From Bugula neritina (Eukaryota > Bryozoa > Gymnolaemata > Cheilostomatida > Bugulidae), in the NCBI GenBank assembly GCA_964035545.1, contig OZ037767.1, positions 1,430,680 to 1,494,679 on the forward strand: DNA of 64,000 nucleotides, in the 5' to 3' direction. The notes under the pieces are model-generated. The model did not search any database, was not told the origin of the DNA, and saw only the letters and a program-made list of their open reading frames with translations. Positions 61,301 to 62,665 of the stretch are shown one piece after another (within the stretch, counting starts at the first letter, position 1; every line of letters starts with the position of its first letter). The position numbers were made by a program, and so were the translations under genes.

Positions 61301-62665
61301 TAGAAGAAAACAATAATAAACTACAAGATAACACTTGGTAGCTTTTTTTATTCCAATTCCCAGCATGTTTTATGAAATGTCAACCTTTCTTTTCATCACC
61401 CAGTTTTGTATTTTAATAGTTCAACCACTCCACCATGTTACACGAATTAGAAGTTATGTTTGTTGGCTTTTTGAGCTGAAAGAAGCAACTGAAAAGCCAG
61501 CACATGCTAAAAGTTGATGTGAATCAGTTTCAACAACTACTCACTCAGCTTTATTGTTAATGCAGAAATTTCTAAAAGTTAGTTTTTAGTACATCTGCCC
61601 TCCCCCAACTGTCCTATTTTCCTCCATAGTAATTTAGGTTTAAAATGTAGTGCTCCTACGATCAAAGAAGGACATTCAACAGCTAGCTGGGAGGGGGAAT
61701 CAATGGCCAAAACATAAATTTAACAGTTTTTCAAGCAATTTAAACTAATTACTAGCAGCTCAGTATAAACATGCCTTTCCAGTCTGTGGAATATTTAGTA
61801 CTTAGCTATCTCTCTACATGATACTAAAACTGCTGCCTTAAAGTGTTGTCTCTTAATGCTGCCATGTGATATTTCCTCTTAATGCTGCCTCAGATTACAT
61901 GAATTGTTGCCTACATCTTGGTTTTTACCATCATTATTTCATCCTCAACACATTATTTTCTGTTTGCATCCAATCTGGGGATAATTAATGCCATATACAC
62001 CCAATTATGTTGAATAGAGTTAGCTATAATTAGCATTCAGCCAGCCATGTGGCTTCCCATCATGCCTACTAGAACTACTTCTTGCTAATACCGAGTCAGC
62101 ATGCCATGTAATACTAAATAGAACACAAATAACAAGTTTAAATTCTTAAAATATCAGATTTTGTTCAATTTTTAGTTTCCTTTGTTTTATTTTTCCAACA
62201 AAAAGTTAATTTTTTCAAGTGTAACAATGCAAGTTACCACAATACACTATAAAGTTTTAAGAAGCAACAAAATTCCTTAAAAGCCATCAAAAAGATTATA
62301 TAGATTACATATTTGCATTTTTTGGAACTAAATCTGGAACATGTGTTCAAAGACAAGACATGCACAAAATACCATGCGGAAAGGCGAAATACATTTCTAG
62401 CCCTCATAAATTCCCCTAAACAAGTTTCAACTTATAGAATAGTTCTGTAACCTGAAATTACATCAACAAAACATGGAACCCAGGCCGCCATAGCAAACCA
62501 GCACTGGCAGTGATGTATAGGAGGCAGACAAAGGAGAACTCATACACGACAGCAAAGACGCTGCACACTCATACAAAATTCAGATGTGTTTACTTTTCAA
62601 GTTCAAAAAAATGTAAAGTCTCAACTAACCTGTTCAAGGCAGTCTGAATACGGACTGTCGGCCAT
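3360..62665 (-). CDS. RyR: Ryanodine receptor calcium-release channel, complete gene of about 100 coding exons
   Basis: Forms the homotetrameric Ca2+-activated Ca2+-release channel of the endoplasmic/sarcoplasmic reticulum. Start: ATG at 62665-62663 opening [12 protein letters not shown], the short exon 1 typical of RyR. Stop: TAA at 3362-3360 after ...DSDETTS. Between them every family landmark is present and in order: [27 protein letters not shown], three SPRY domains, four RyR repeats ([36 protein letters not shown] and two more), [20 protein letters not shown], the calmodulin site ([11 protein letters not shown]), EF-hands, [13 protein letters not shown] and [12 protein letters not shown]. 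Introns are GT-AG with one possible GC-AG. All exon joins tested are phase-consistent and the summed coding length is a multiple of three (about 5,080 codons). Exons are itemised in the block entries that follow. It is probably the only RyR of this genome, as is usual for invertebrates, though that cannot be seen here. Confidence 0.98.
4424..6196 (-). CDS. RyR: RyR exons 93-96: pseudo voltage-sensor S2-S4, S4-S5 linker and S5 (about residues 4706-4923)
   Basis: Exons: 6023-6196, 5494-5688, 4894-5016, 4424-4585. Diagnostic strings: [82 protein letters not shown] (S3), [19 protein letters not shown] (S4 and linker), [20 protein letters not shown] (S5), [14 protein letters not shown]. Each join is phase-consistent (CLK|VPL, DN|NFLYL, LQ|SVTHNG). 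The luminal loop [18 protein letters not shown] follows. Confidence 0.96.
5375..5480 (-). repeat. 27-bp tandem repeat, about 4 copies
   Basis: Four near-identical units in the intron between exons 94 and 95, each containing GTGTTACCAGGTAAAGTTAG on the plus strand. It does not include the authentic splice site at 5492-5493. Confidence 0.85.
6377..7803 (-). CDS. RyR: RyR exons 89-92: auxiliary helices, variable linker, S1 and S2 (about residues 4403-4705)
   Basis: Exons: 7597-7803, 7154-7439, 6870-7088, 6377-6571. Exon 89 is hydrophobic ([40 protein letters not shown]) and corresponds to the region before the channel core. Exon 90 begins [19 protein letters not shown] and continues as a Pro/Ser/Thr/Glu-rich linker, as in divergent region 1. 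Exon 91: [20 protein letters not shown] then LLFYR, the S1 helix. Exon 92: acidic loop ([20 protein letters not shown]), then S2 ([23 protein letters not shown]). The exon 92 acceptor (ATCCAAG|GTAACA) is weak and chosen by phase and homology; a longer version of that exon remains open. Confidence 0.88.
8353..9474 (-). CDS. RyR: RyR exons 85-88: EF-hand 2 and U-motif region (about residues 4229-4403)
   Basis: Exons: 9313-9474, 8957-9113, 8625-8723, 8353-8456. Exon 85 carries EF-hand 2, [20 protein letters not shown], a canonical loop (vertebrate RyR1/2 have degenerate ones), followed by [20 protein letters not shown]. Exons 86-87: [62 protein letters not shown], which belong to the central domain and U-motif and touch the ATP/caffeine/Ca2+ sites in vertebrate structures. 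Exon 88 begins the variable cytosolic segment ([20 protein letters not shown]). The exon 85 donor is copied four more times downstream. Confidence 0.95.
8728..8940 (-). repeat. Tandem repeat of about 27 bp next to the exon 87 acceptor
   Basis: Units built on ATACAATGTAGAGAGTAACA. On the coding strand this supplies TACTCTCTACATTGTATATG tracts immediately before the acceptor TTATACAG of exon 87. The acceptor itself is not part of the unit. Confidence 0.85.
9172..9322 (-). repeat. 34-bp repeat carrying copies of the exon 85 5' splice site (about 5 copies)
   Basis: On the coding strand each unit holds CCCCAG|GTGAGCT or a near match, the same 9 to 13 bases as the real exon 85 end (ATGACCCCAG|GTGAGCTG). 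The real donor is at 9311-9312; copies lie at 34-bp steps downstream. The unit is not a multiple of three. Confidence 0.93.
9475..10674 (-). other. Intron between exon 84a and exon 85
   Basis: 1.2 kb, AT-rich. I looked here for a third EF-hand exon and found none. Nothing else recognised. Confidence 0.6.
10675..10754 (-). CDS. RyR: RyR exon 84a: EF-hand 1, version a (mutually exclusive)
   Basis: 80 nt, phase 0 in and phase 2 out, exactly as in exon 84b. Acceptor TTATCACAG|GCC, donor CTCAGA|GTAAGA. It encodes [15 protein letters not shown] followed by [11 protein letters not shown]. The loop [12 protein letters not shown] is also fully canonical. When joined to exon 85 it gives [14 protein letters not shown], which aligns well with the vertebrate HYTQSETEFLLSC stretch. 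Both the loop side chains and the exiting helix differ from exon 84b, so the two isoforms should differ in Ca2+ affinity or in contacts with the neighbouring subunit; this is inference. Confidence 0.93.
10798..10877 (-). CDS. RyR: RyR exon 84b: EF-hand 1, version b (mutually exclusive)
   Basis: 80 nt, phase 0 in and phase 2 out. Acceptor GTGTTTCAG|GAG, donor GCACG|GTTTGT. It encodes [15 protein letters not shown] followed by [11 protein letters not shown]. The loop [12 protein letters not shown] has all canonical Ca2+-ligand positions (1, 3, 5, 9, 12) and Gly at 6. It aligns residue for residue with vertebrate EYDPDGKGVISKRDF. It shares neighbours and phase with exon 84a, and the two cannot both be included: 80+80 nt would break the frame, and only 43 nt separate them. 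Confidence 0.93.
11049..12930 (-). CDS. RyR: RyR exons 78-83: RIH-associated domain (about residues 3882-4202)
   Basis: Exons: 12832-12930, 12569-12726, 12252-12415, 11691-11908, 11304-11490, 11049-11185. Core of the central domain that couples the cytosolic shell to the channel. Diagnostic strings: [167 protein letters not shown] and [20 protein letters not shown]. The donors of exons 79 and 81 are each embedded in arrays of copies of themselves. Confidence 0.96.
11643..11705 (-). repeat. 19-bp repeat with three copies of the exon 81 5' splice site
   Basis: Coding-strand TACATCCAG|GTGTG occurs three times at 19-bp spacing (GT at 11689-11690, 11670-11671 and 11651-11652). The first in transcript order is the authentic exon 81 end (LTEYIQ). 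Confidence 0.9.
12440..12580 (-). repeat. 21-bp repeat with copies of the exon 79 5' splice site (about 6 copies)
   Basis: Coding-strand CAG|GTTAGGTT recurs at 21-bp intervals after the real exon 79 donor (GT at 12567-12568). Because 21 is a multiple of three and the frame stays open, using a downstream copy would add a heptad such as RLGYTVF. The more distal copies have lost the CAG. Confidence 0.92.
12931..14067 (-). other. Intron between exons 77 and 78, with a candidate 21-nt microexon at 13705-13725
   Basis: Mostly AT-rich, with degenerate repeats around 13505-13680 (TACAGTGAACA-type). At 13705-13725 an AG-flanked, GT-flanked 21-nt segment (acceptor ACATCTTAG, donor AAAG|GTAAGC) would encode MHLTNIK and is phase 0 on both sides, matching its neighbours. 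It is unsupported by homology. Confidence 0.35.
14068..15815 (-). CDS. RyR: RyR exons 74-77: calmodulin-binding region (about residues 3677-3881)
   Basis: Exons: 15660-15815, 14681-14887, 14322-14478, 14068-14162. Exon 74 ([19 protein letters not shown]...) leads to exon 75, which holds the calmodulin helix: [20 protein letters not shown] followed by FRMVPLHN. The anchoring Trp, the basic cluster and ACFRM match the vertebrate CaM1 site (residues 3614-3643 of RyR1). The rest of the block is an acidic linker ([17 protein letters not shown]) and the [12 protein letters not shown] helix, then [15 protein letters not shown] and a run of Asp/Glu/Gly ([16 protein letters not shown]). The exon 76 donor and its last roughly 25 exonic bases are duplicated at 56 bp distance. 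Confidence 0.94.
14225..14347 (-). repeat. 56-bp duplication spanning the exon 76 end and donor
   Basis: Two copies at 14225 and 14281. Each contains the last part of exon 76 (coding strand GACGACCAGCTGTA-like) and the donor GTGAGT. In the downstream copy, CAGCTGTACATACGTGAGTG retains an intact donor. Confidence 0.9.
16614..18523 (-). CDS. RyR: RyR exons 71-73: candidate microexons LARIEG and VIEHQ..., then [11 protein letters not shown] exon (about residues 3636-3676)
   Basis: Exon 71 (18506-18523, 18 nt, LARIEG), exon 72 (17825-17869, 45 nt, [15 protein letters not shown]) and exon 73 (16614-16673, 60 nt, [20 protein letters not shown]). All have clean AG/GT flanks and phase 0 on both sides. 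Aligning to vertebrate RyR (LAK, five residues, KDTDEEVREFL) shows that LAKEKMIE joined straight to [11 protein letters not shown] has exactly the family spacing, so exons 71 and 72 are extra and probably alternative, while exon 73 is constitutive. A further possible microexon of 12 nt lies at 16416-16427. Confidence 0.65.
16674..17824 (-). other. Intron between exons 72 and 73, with a zero-length exon-like site at 16885/16886
   Basis: AT-rich intron. On the coding strand, GATTGCTTTTAG|GTGAGTAT places a 3' splice site directly against a 5' splice site, the layout of a recursive splicing site. Nothing else recognised. Confidence 0.35.
18226..18440 (-). repeat. Degenerate repeats built on AACCAATAAGA.ATGAGTTTATA
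   Basis: Four or five diverged copies of about 35-45 bp in the intron between exons 71 and 72. Confidence 0.6.
18675..21647 (-). CDS. RyR: RyR exons 64-70: helical domain, second part (about residues 3277-3635)
   Basis: Exons: 21496-21647, 20946-21087, 20633-20809, 20049-20227, 19272-19430, 18917-19067, 18675-18790. Diagnostic strings: [147 protein letters not shown] and [17 protein letters not shown]. The join LPMLC-AG|C-YLPKWW reproduces a motif invariant in RyRs. A 20-bp satellite of about 18 copies sits in the intron between exons 67 and 68. Confidence 0.95.
19440..19800 (-). repeat. 20-bp satellite, about 18 copies
   Basis: Nearly perfect copies of GAGATCATTGAATAACATAA in the intron between exons 67 and 68, starting about ten bases from the exon 68 acceptor. 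The units carry no splice-site copy; the array is highly homogeneous, so it is recent or actively homogenised. Confidence 0.95.
21648..23173 (-). other. Intron between exons 63 and 64, with a candidate 27-nt microexon at 22629-22655
   Basis: The candidate has acceptor TGATTACAG, donor GAG|GTAGAC and phase 2 on both sides, matching CG| of exon 63 and |G of exon 64. It would insert EQFSKELLR between VQR and HRPALG. The remainder is AT-rich. A weaker 18-nt candidate lies at 22169-22186. Confidence 0.35.
23174..26040 (-). CDS. RyR: RyR exons 59-63: helical domain, first part (about residues 3034-3276)
   Basis: Exons: 25848-26040, 25035-25138, 24574-24684, 23965-24203, 23174-23255. Diagnostic strings: [116 protein letters not shown] and [17 protein letters not shown]. 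The exon 60 acceptor (CTCTTGCAG|GTGGTAC) is the last of about 16 copies of that acceptor. The exon 59 and exon 62 acceptors are each duplicated once. A candidate 27-nt microexon (22629-22655) lies in the intron after exon 63. Confidence 0.95.
24200..24245 (-). repeat. Duplicated exon 62 3' splice site
   Basis: Coding-strand ACGCTGCTCCTAG occurs at the real acceptor (AG at 24204-24205) and again about 26 bp upstream. Confidence 0.8.
25139..25645 (-). repeat. 30-bp repeat with about 16 copies of the exon 60 3' splice site
   Basis: Coding-strand ATCTCTTGCAG|GTGG or the TAG variant occurs once per 30-bp unit, and the authentic acceptor (AG at 25139-25140) is the last. Each unit also carries TTTAATGTTATCTCTTGCAG, so polypyrimidine tract and AG are copied together. 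In the exon's own reading frame an extension by one unit meets a TAA (GTG GTT TCA CTT TAA), so only the terminal copy makes protein. The long open frames in other frames are artefacts of the period. Confidence 0.95.
26030..26160 (-). repeat. Duplicated exon 59 3' splice site, period about 75 bp
   Basis: Coding-strand TGTAGGGC(T/A)GC preceded by GAGGGTAT occurs at the authentic acceptor (AG 26041-26042) and again near 26110-26118, with a further partial copy between. Confidence 0.7.
26542..26631 (-). CDS. RyR: RyR exon 58: 90-nt cassette exon, basic and serine-rich
   Basis: Acceptor CCAATAG|TGTTGG, donor CTTCCAG|GTGAGT, 90 nt with phase 2 at both ends. It encodes about 30 residues ([20 protein letters not shown] followed by QNSETSNAS). 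Vertebrate RyRs have no such segment at this point, and skipping it still joins AA|G to give [14 protein letters not shown] in frame. It contains a basophilic kinase-type motif RKRQS and two SP sites, so it looks like an optional regulatory insertion in the loop after RyR repeat 4. Inclusion rate cannot be judged here. Confidence 0.75.
26632..27938 (-). other. Intron between exons 57 and 58
   Basis: 1.3 kb of AT-rich sequence, no gene or repeat that I can name. Confidence 0.6.
27939..29183 (-). CDS. RyR: RyR exons 55-57: RyR repeats 3 and 4, the phosphorylation domain (about residues 2762-3003)
   Basis: Exons: 28950-29183, 28401-28691, 27939-28138. Third and fourth RyR repeats (P2 domain, which holds the PKA/CaMKII site Ser2808/2843 in vertebrates). 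Diagnostic strings: [111 protein letters not shown] and [14 protein letters not shown]. The vertebrate R-R-I-S phosphosite is not conserved: the equivalent loop reads [15 protein letters not shown]. Exon 55 ends at ATG|GTGAGA; the eight residues between the two conserved Trp confirm that join. Confidence 0.95.
28145..28290 (-). repeat. Tandem repeats of TATGAGTCATAGTA type
   Basis: Interleaved 26-50 bp units with TATGAGTCATAG in the intron next to exon 57. They do not contain the acceptor. Confidence 0.75.
29195..29505 (-). repeat. 40-bp repeat, about 7 copies
   Basis: Units of TTGTGTATTTACAGTAACTA followed by TATGATAGACACGCATCTAT in the intron between exons 54 and 55. Confidence 0.95.
29784..31765 (-). 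CDS. RyR: RyR exons 51-54: solenoid (about residues 2452-2762)
   Basis: Exons: 31550-31765, 30986-31252, 30464-30684, 29784-30009. Diagnostic strings: [137 protein letters not shown] and [15 protein letters not shown]. Joins are phase 0 or AG|C. Repeat arrays touch the ends of exons 50 and 51 on the intron side. Confidence 0.96.
30205..30415 (+). repeat. Dispersed repeat, copy 1 (about 205 bp)
   Basis: Same orientation and closely matching sequence as 33047-33255. It runs from CATACTAACACACA to TCATTGAGAAGAAA. No terminal inverted repeat, poly(A) tail or coding capacity is visible, so the class (SINE-like, MITE-like or segmental copy) is open. Confidence 0.85.
31437..31550 (-). repeat. 23-bp repeat abutting the exon 51 donor, about 5 copies
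   Basis: Units of AGGATGTGATGTCACTGTA plus 4 bases. The last copy runs into the exon 51 donor (TCAAG|GTGAGTGACATC). The GTGAGT itself is not repeated but GTGACATCACATCC is. Confidence 0.85.
31900..32095 (-). repeat. 41-bp repeat with four copies of the exon 50 5' splice site
   Basis: Coding-strand GTCATGAGTGAACAG|GTAC occurs four times at about 41-bp steps. The authentic one (GT 32063-32064) ends exon 50 (IVMSEQ). Each unit therefore includes 18 or more exonic bases. Confidence 0.95.
32065..35971 (-). CDS. RyR: RyR exons 46-50: bridging solenoid with second RIH domain (about residues 2240-2452)
   Basis: Exons: 35858-35971, 35543-35682, 34275-34411, 33759-33861, 32065-32207. Diagnostic strings: [97 protein letters not shown] and [29 protein letters not shown]. 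Vertebrate malignant-hyperthermia and CPVT mutations cluster in this region (family knowledge). The exon 50 acceptor is TTTGAAG|GA, weak but the only one that restores GGA at the join. The exon 47 donor GTCAGC is also weak. A 21-nt candidate microexon (33421-33441) lies between exons 49 and 50. Confidence 0.95.
32208..33758 (-). other. Intron between exons 49 and 50
   Basis: Contains a short TACACACATTTACATC-type repeat (32300-32455), the second dispersed repeat copy (33047-33255), and a candidate 21-nt microexon at 33421-33441 with a strong acceptor (TGACCCCTTTAG) and donor (GAAG|GTAGGC) that is phase-compatible with exons 49 and 50 and would insert DCSGEEG. Confidence 0.5.
33047..33255 (+). 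repeat. Dispersed repeat, copy 2 (about 205 bp)
   Basis: Partner of 30205-30415, lying in the intron between exons 49 and 50 and ending about 165 bp before the candidate 21-nt microexon. Differences are scattered single bases and one or two short gaps. Confidence 0.85.
34428..35540 (-). repeat. 30-bp minisatellite, about 37 copies
   Basis: Units of about 30 bp such as GATGATATCCACAGAATATA with ATCC/ATCT, AGAA/AGAG and TATAC/TACAC variants arranged in longer repeating patterns. It fills nearly the whole intron between exons 47 and 48. Because 30 is divisible by three and several frames lack stops, long spurious open frames exist on both strands. Confidence 0.97.
36276..36313. repeat. Perfect 14-bp inverted repeat (hairpin)
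   Basis: Arms ATATATTCCCCCCC (36277-36290) and GGGGGGGAATATAT (36299-36312) around an 8-base loop ACTTGGAA, in the intron between exons 45 and 46. Confidence 0.95.
36513..38790 (-). CDS. RyR: RyR exons 42-45: bridging solenoid, proximal part (about residues 2011-2239)
   Basis: Exons: 38634-38790, 37846-38101, 37315-37439, 36513-36661. Diagnostic strings: [35 protein letters not shown] (the TKEFRSPP motif of RyRs), [52 protein letters not shown] and IRSLLSVQ. Exon 43 carries an acidic loop followed by a short linker, corresponding to EDGSLDGNSD in vertebrates. The last 22 exonic bases of exon 44 and its donor are copied several times downstream. The exon 45 acceptor is duplicated once upstream. 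Confidence 0.95.
36655..36760 (-). repeat. Duplication of the exon 45 3' splice site, period about 57 bp
   Basis: Coding-strand CTGTGTTACCAG occurs at the authentic acceptor (AG 36662-36663) and once more upstream, within a longer diverged duplicate. Confidence 0.85.
37108..37335 (-). repeat. 32-bp repeat with about 6 copies of the exon 44 end and donor
   Basis: Coding-strand CAGTATGATGC(G/T)(T/C)TAGG.GAG|GTAAGTATA is repeated. The exonic 22 bases (encoding QYDALGE) and the donor are both inside the unit. The period is not a multiple of three. Confidence 0.95.
39256..41400 (-). CDS. RyR: RyR exons 37-41: junctional solenoid (about residues 1797-2010)
   Basis: Exons: 41277-41400, 40791-40832, 40115-40225, 39787-39950, 39256-39456. 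Diagnostic strings: [92 protein letters not shown] and [11 protein letters not shown]. The vertebrate Glu-rich insertion after the ILxLIEP helix is missing and replaced by a short loop ([13 protein letters not shown]). Exon 38 (42 nt, [14 protein letters not shown]) has no clear counterpart in vertebrate RyR and is phase-neutral, so it may be optional. Confidence 0.92.
41430..41540 (-). repeat. Short TTACTAGTTAC repeats
   Basis: Irregular 6-18 bp repeats in the intron between exons 36 and 37. Confidence 0.7.
41696..42969 (-). CDS. RyR: RyR exons 33-36: SPRY3 and start of the junctional solenoid (about residues 1510-1796)
   Basis: Exons: 42779-42969, 42477-42666, 42252-42338, 41696-42086. Diagnostic strings: [123 protein letters not shown] and [10 protein letters not shown]. 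At 391 nt, exon 36 is the longest coding exon in the gene. The exon 33 acceptor is TTCTTAAG, a non-consensus AAG, supported by phase and homology. Confidence 0.95.
43423..46381 (-). CDS. RyR: RyR exons 27-32: serine-rich linker between SPRY2 and SPRY3 (about residues 1303-1510)
   Basis: Exons: 46281-46381, 45805-45903, 45313-45342, 44119-44266, 43892-43996, 43423-43561. The fastest-evolving part of the gene and probably disordered, equivalent to divergent region 2 of vertebrate RyRs. Visible content: [94 protein letters not shown], ending in [11 protein letters not shown] before SPRY3. Family identity rests on position, phase and short matches (FHFLKKKGK to the vertebrate basic FL-motif, PPDVVP). 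Exon 29 is a 30-nt microexon that can be skipped in frame. The exon 31 donor is embedded in a 47-bp repeat. Confidence 0.8.
43640..43935 (-). repeat. 47-bp repeat with copies of the exon 31 end and donor
   Basis: Three good copies (donors near 43797, 43844 and the authentic 43890-43891) plus two or three decayed ones further downstream. Each good copy holds CTAGATCTAGCATACGAGAG, AAGGAGAG|GTGAGTATTATA, thus more than 30 exonic bases (SSIREKER) and the donor. Confidence 0.93.
44267..45312 (-). other. Intron between exons 29 and 30, mostly a 30-bp repeat (44640-45050)
   Basis: About 13 copies of a 30-bp unit (GAGATGAGTACGTCTGCACT plus 10 bases). Open frames occur on both strands (for example [11 protein letters not shown] repeats) for the same reason as in other 30-bp arrays; I do not consider them genes. 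Confidence 0.9.
46666..48211 (-). CDS. RyR: RyR exons 22-26: SPRY2 domain (about residues 1063-1303)
   Basis: Exons: 48145-48211, 47899-48019, 47330-47625, 46924-47031, 46666-46794. Diagnostic strings: [18 protein letters not shown] across exons 22-23, [65 protein letters not shown] and [13 protein letters not shown]. In vertebrate RyR1, SPRY2 is the one linked to DHPR coupling in muscle (family knowledge). The exon 24 donor (GCAT|GTAAGTGT) lies at the edge of a 24-bp repeat that copies it. Confidence 0.94.
47228..47335 (-). repeat. 24-bp repeat with about 5 copies of the exon 24 5' splice site
   Basis: Coding-strand AT|GTAAGTGTTCATCTGTAG or close variants every 24 bp after the authentic donor (GT 47328-47329). 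The most distal copies have lost the GT (ACGCAAGTG). Confidence 0.93.
48212..49084 (-). other. Intron between exons 21 and 22
   Basis: AT-rich, nothing recognised. Confidence 0.6.
49085..51176 (-). CDS. RyR: RyR exons 18-21: RyR repeats 1 and 2 (about residues 858-1062)
   Basis: Exons: 51072-51176, 50629-50816, 49609-49842, 49085-49173. Two tandem RyR repeats forming the P1 clamp domain. Repeat 1: [21 protein letters not shown], then [19 protein letters not shown] and [13 protein letters not shown]-like helices. Repeat 2: [37 protein letters not shown], then [14 protein letters not shown]. The start of exon 20 is set at TTGTTGTAG|CTATTTG (end 49842), because only this acceptor completes AG|C and yields [10 protein letters not shown] as in other RyRs; the nearer TTTGCAG would break the frame. 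Sequence downstream and upstream of these exons is crowded with repeats (49195-49608, 49843-49990, 50267-50622). Confidence 0.93.
49195..49610 (-). repeat. Complex repeats of ACTCACTGACTATGTGACTGAC type up to the exon 20 donor
   Basis: Interleaved TGACT/GAGTAACT units with a longer period of about 100 bp. The last stretch, coding-strand GTGAGTGAATCA repeated, includes the exon 20 donor AATAG|GTGAGTGAAT. Many AGTGAGT motifs result on the coding strand. Confidence 0.8.
49843..49990 (-). repeat. 30-bp repeat with about 4 copies of the exon 20 3' splice site
   Basis: Coding-strand CTTATTGGTTGTTGCAG|AC recurs every 30 bp; the authentic version is CTTATTGGTTGTTGTAG|CTAT (AG 49843-49844). Confidence 0.9.
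50267..50622 (-). repeat. 21-bp satellite, about 16 copies
   Basis: Units of AATACAGCAGGTAGAGTATAT in the intron between exons 19 and 20, just downstream of the exon 19 donor. They do not contain that donor; the open frame continuing from exon 19 into the array is intronic. Confidence 0.95.
51513..52593 (-). CDS. RyR: RyR exons 15-17: SPRY1 domain (about residues 644-857)
   Basis: Exons: 52305-52593, 52019-52158, 51513-51723. SPRY1 is a beta-sandwich on the cytosolic shell; in vertebrate RyR1 it lies in the FKBP-binding neighbourhood (family knowledge). Diagnostic strings: [83 protein letters not shown] and [18 protein letters not shown]. The exon 17 acceptor is TTGTAAAG|TTGCCGG, a weak AAAG site; it is chosen because it keeps phase and gives RFMLGGEHG, which matches the family. 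Confidence 0.93.
52740..53075 (-). repeat. Degenerate copies of the exon 14 donor
   Basis: Coding-strand AAGGTTAGA(C/T)AAC and relatives appear at the authentic donor (GT 53061-53062) and at about four irregularly spaced sites downstream, decaying with distance (for example GAGGTTAGATAACTCC, AAGGTAGATAACTCCC). Confidence 0.75.
53063..56615 (-). CDS. RyR: RyR exons 10-14: NTD-C and first RIH solenoid (about residues 362-644)
   Basis: Exons: 56466-56615, 54569-54706, 54251-54454, 53637-53857, 53063-53196. Alpha-helical solenoid that carries the RIH (RyR and IP3R homology) domain. Diagnostic strings: [74 protein letters not shown] and [16 protein letters not shown]. Joins are exact: FIK-G|GC, CCTGACA|TT, CTTCTGG|CC, AAG|GTG. 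Exon 14 ends ATAAG|GTTAGAC, and this donor is copied in a degenerate way downstream. The exon 10 acceptor is also duplicated upstream in its intron. Confidence 0.95.
54707..56465 (-). other. Intron between exons 10 and 11
   Basis: 1.76 kb, AT-rich, with a pyrimidine-rich tract on the plus strand near 55560-55600. No gene recognised. Confidence 0.6.
56605..56710 (-). repeat. Repeat with 3-4 copies of the exon 10 3' splice site
   Basis: Coding-strand CATTTATTAG|GTATTGGT occurs at the authentic acceptor (AG 56616-56617) and again at about 25 and 75 bp upstream, plus a decayed copy between. Confidence 0.88.
57001..62665 (-). CDS. RyR: RyR exons 1-9: N-terminal beta-trefoil / MIR region (about residues 1-361)
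   Basis: Exons: 62630-62665, 60828-60944, 59426-59527, 58989-59060, 58407-58595, 58014-58122, 57838-57925, 57272-57503, 57001-57139. This is the cytosolic N-terminal region (Ins145_P3_rec plus MIR folds) that gates the channel through inter-subunit contacts. Diagnostic strings: [15 protein letters not shown] in exon 2, [16 protein letters not shown] in exon 3, [13 protein letters not shown] in exon 4, [17 protein letters not shown] and [15 protein letters not shown] in exon 5, [12 protein letters not shown] in exon 7, [13 protein letters not shown] in exon 8 and [13 protein letters not shown] in exon 9. Exon 6 has two in-frame 5' splice choices 12 nt apart (GC donor giving start 58014, or GT donor giving 58026). 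Exon 4 has two in-frame acceptors (end 59060 or 59051). The N-terminal methionine is well supported because exon 1 joins in phase to NDYICLSCN. Confidence 0.95.
58886..58982 (-). repeat. Short ACAGGTAAGTGGTAT repeat
   Basis: About six 15-bp units in the intron just after exon 4. They read as donors only on the plus strand, that is antisense to RyR. Confidence 0.8.
59102..59415 (-). repeat. TATAATACAG / TATAATATAG AT-rich satellite
   Basis: Irregular 5-15 bp units filling the intron between exons 3 and 4. Confidence 0.9.
59528..60827 (-). other. Intron between exons 2 and 3
   Basis: 1.3 kb with no recognised feature. Confidence 0.6.
60963..61215 (-). repeat. 14-bp repeat, about 17 copies, carrying a donor consensus on the RyR strand
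   Basis: Plus-strand ACTTACAGTGACAT; on the coding strand each unit reads ATGTCACTGTAAGT, and across units CT|GTAAGTATG is a near-ideal 5' splice site. The array ends about 20 bp before the exon 2 acceptor (TACTTTCAG). Confidence 0.92.
61216..62629 (-). other. Intron 1 of RyR, remainder
   Basis: AT-rich, no recognised feature. A first-intron regulatory role is possible but not visible. Confidence 0.55.
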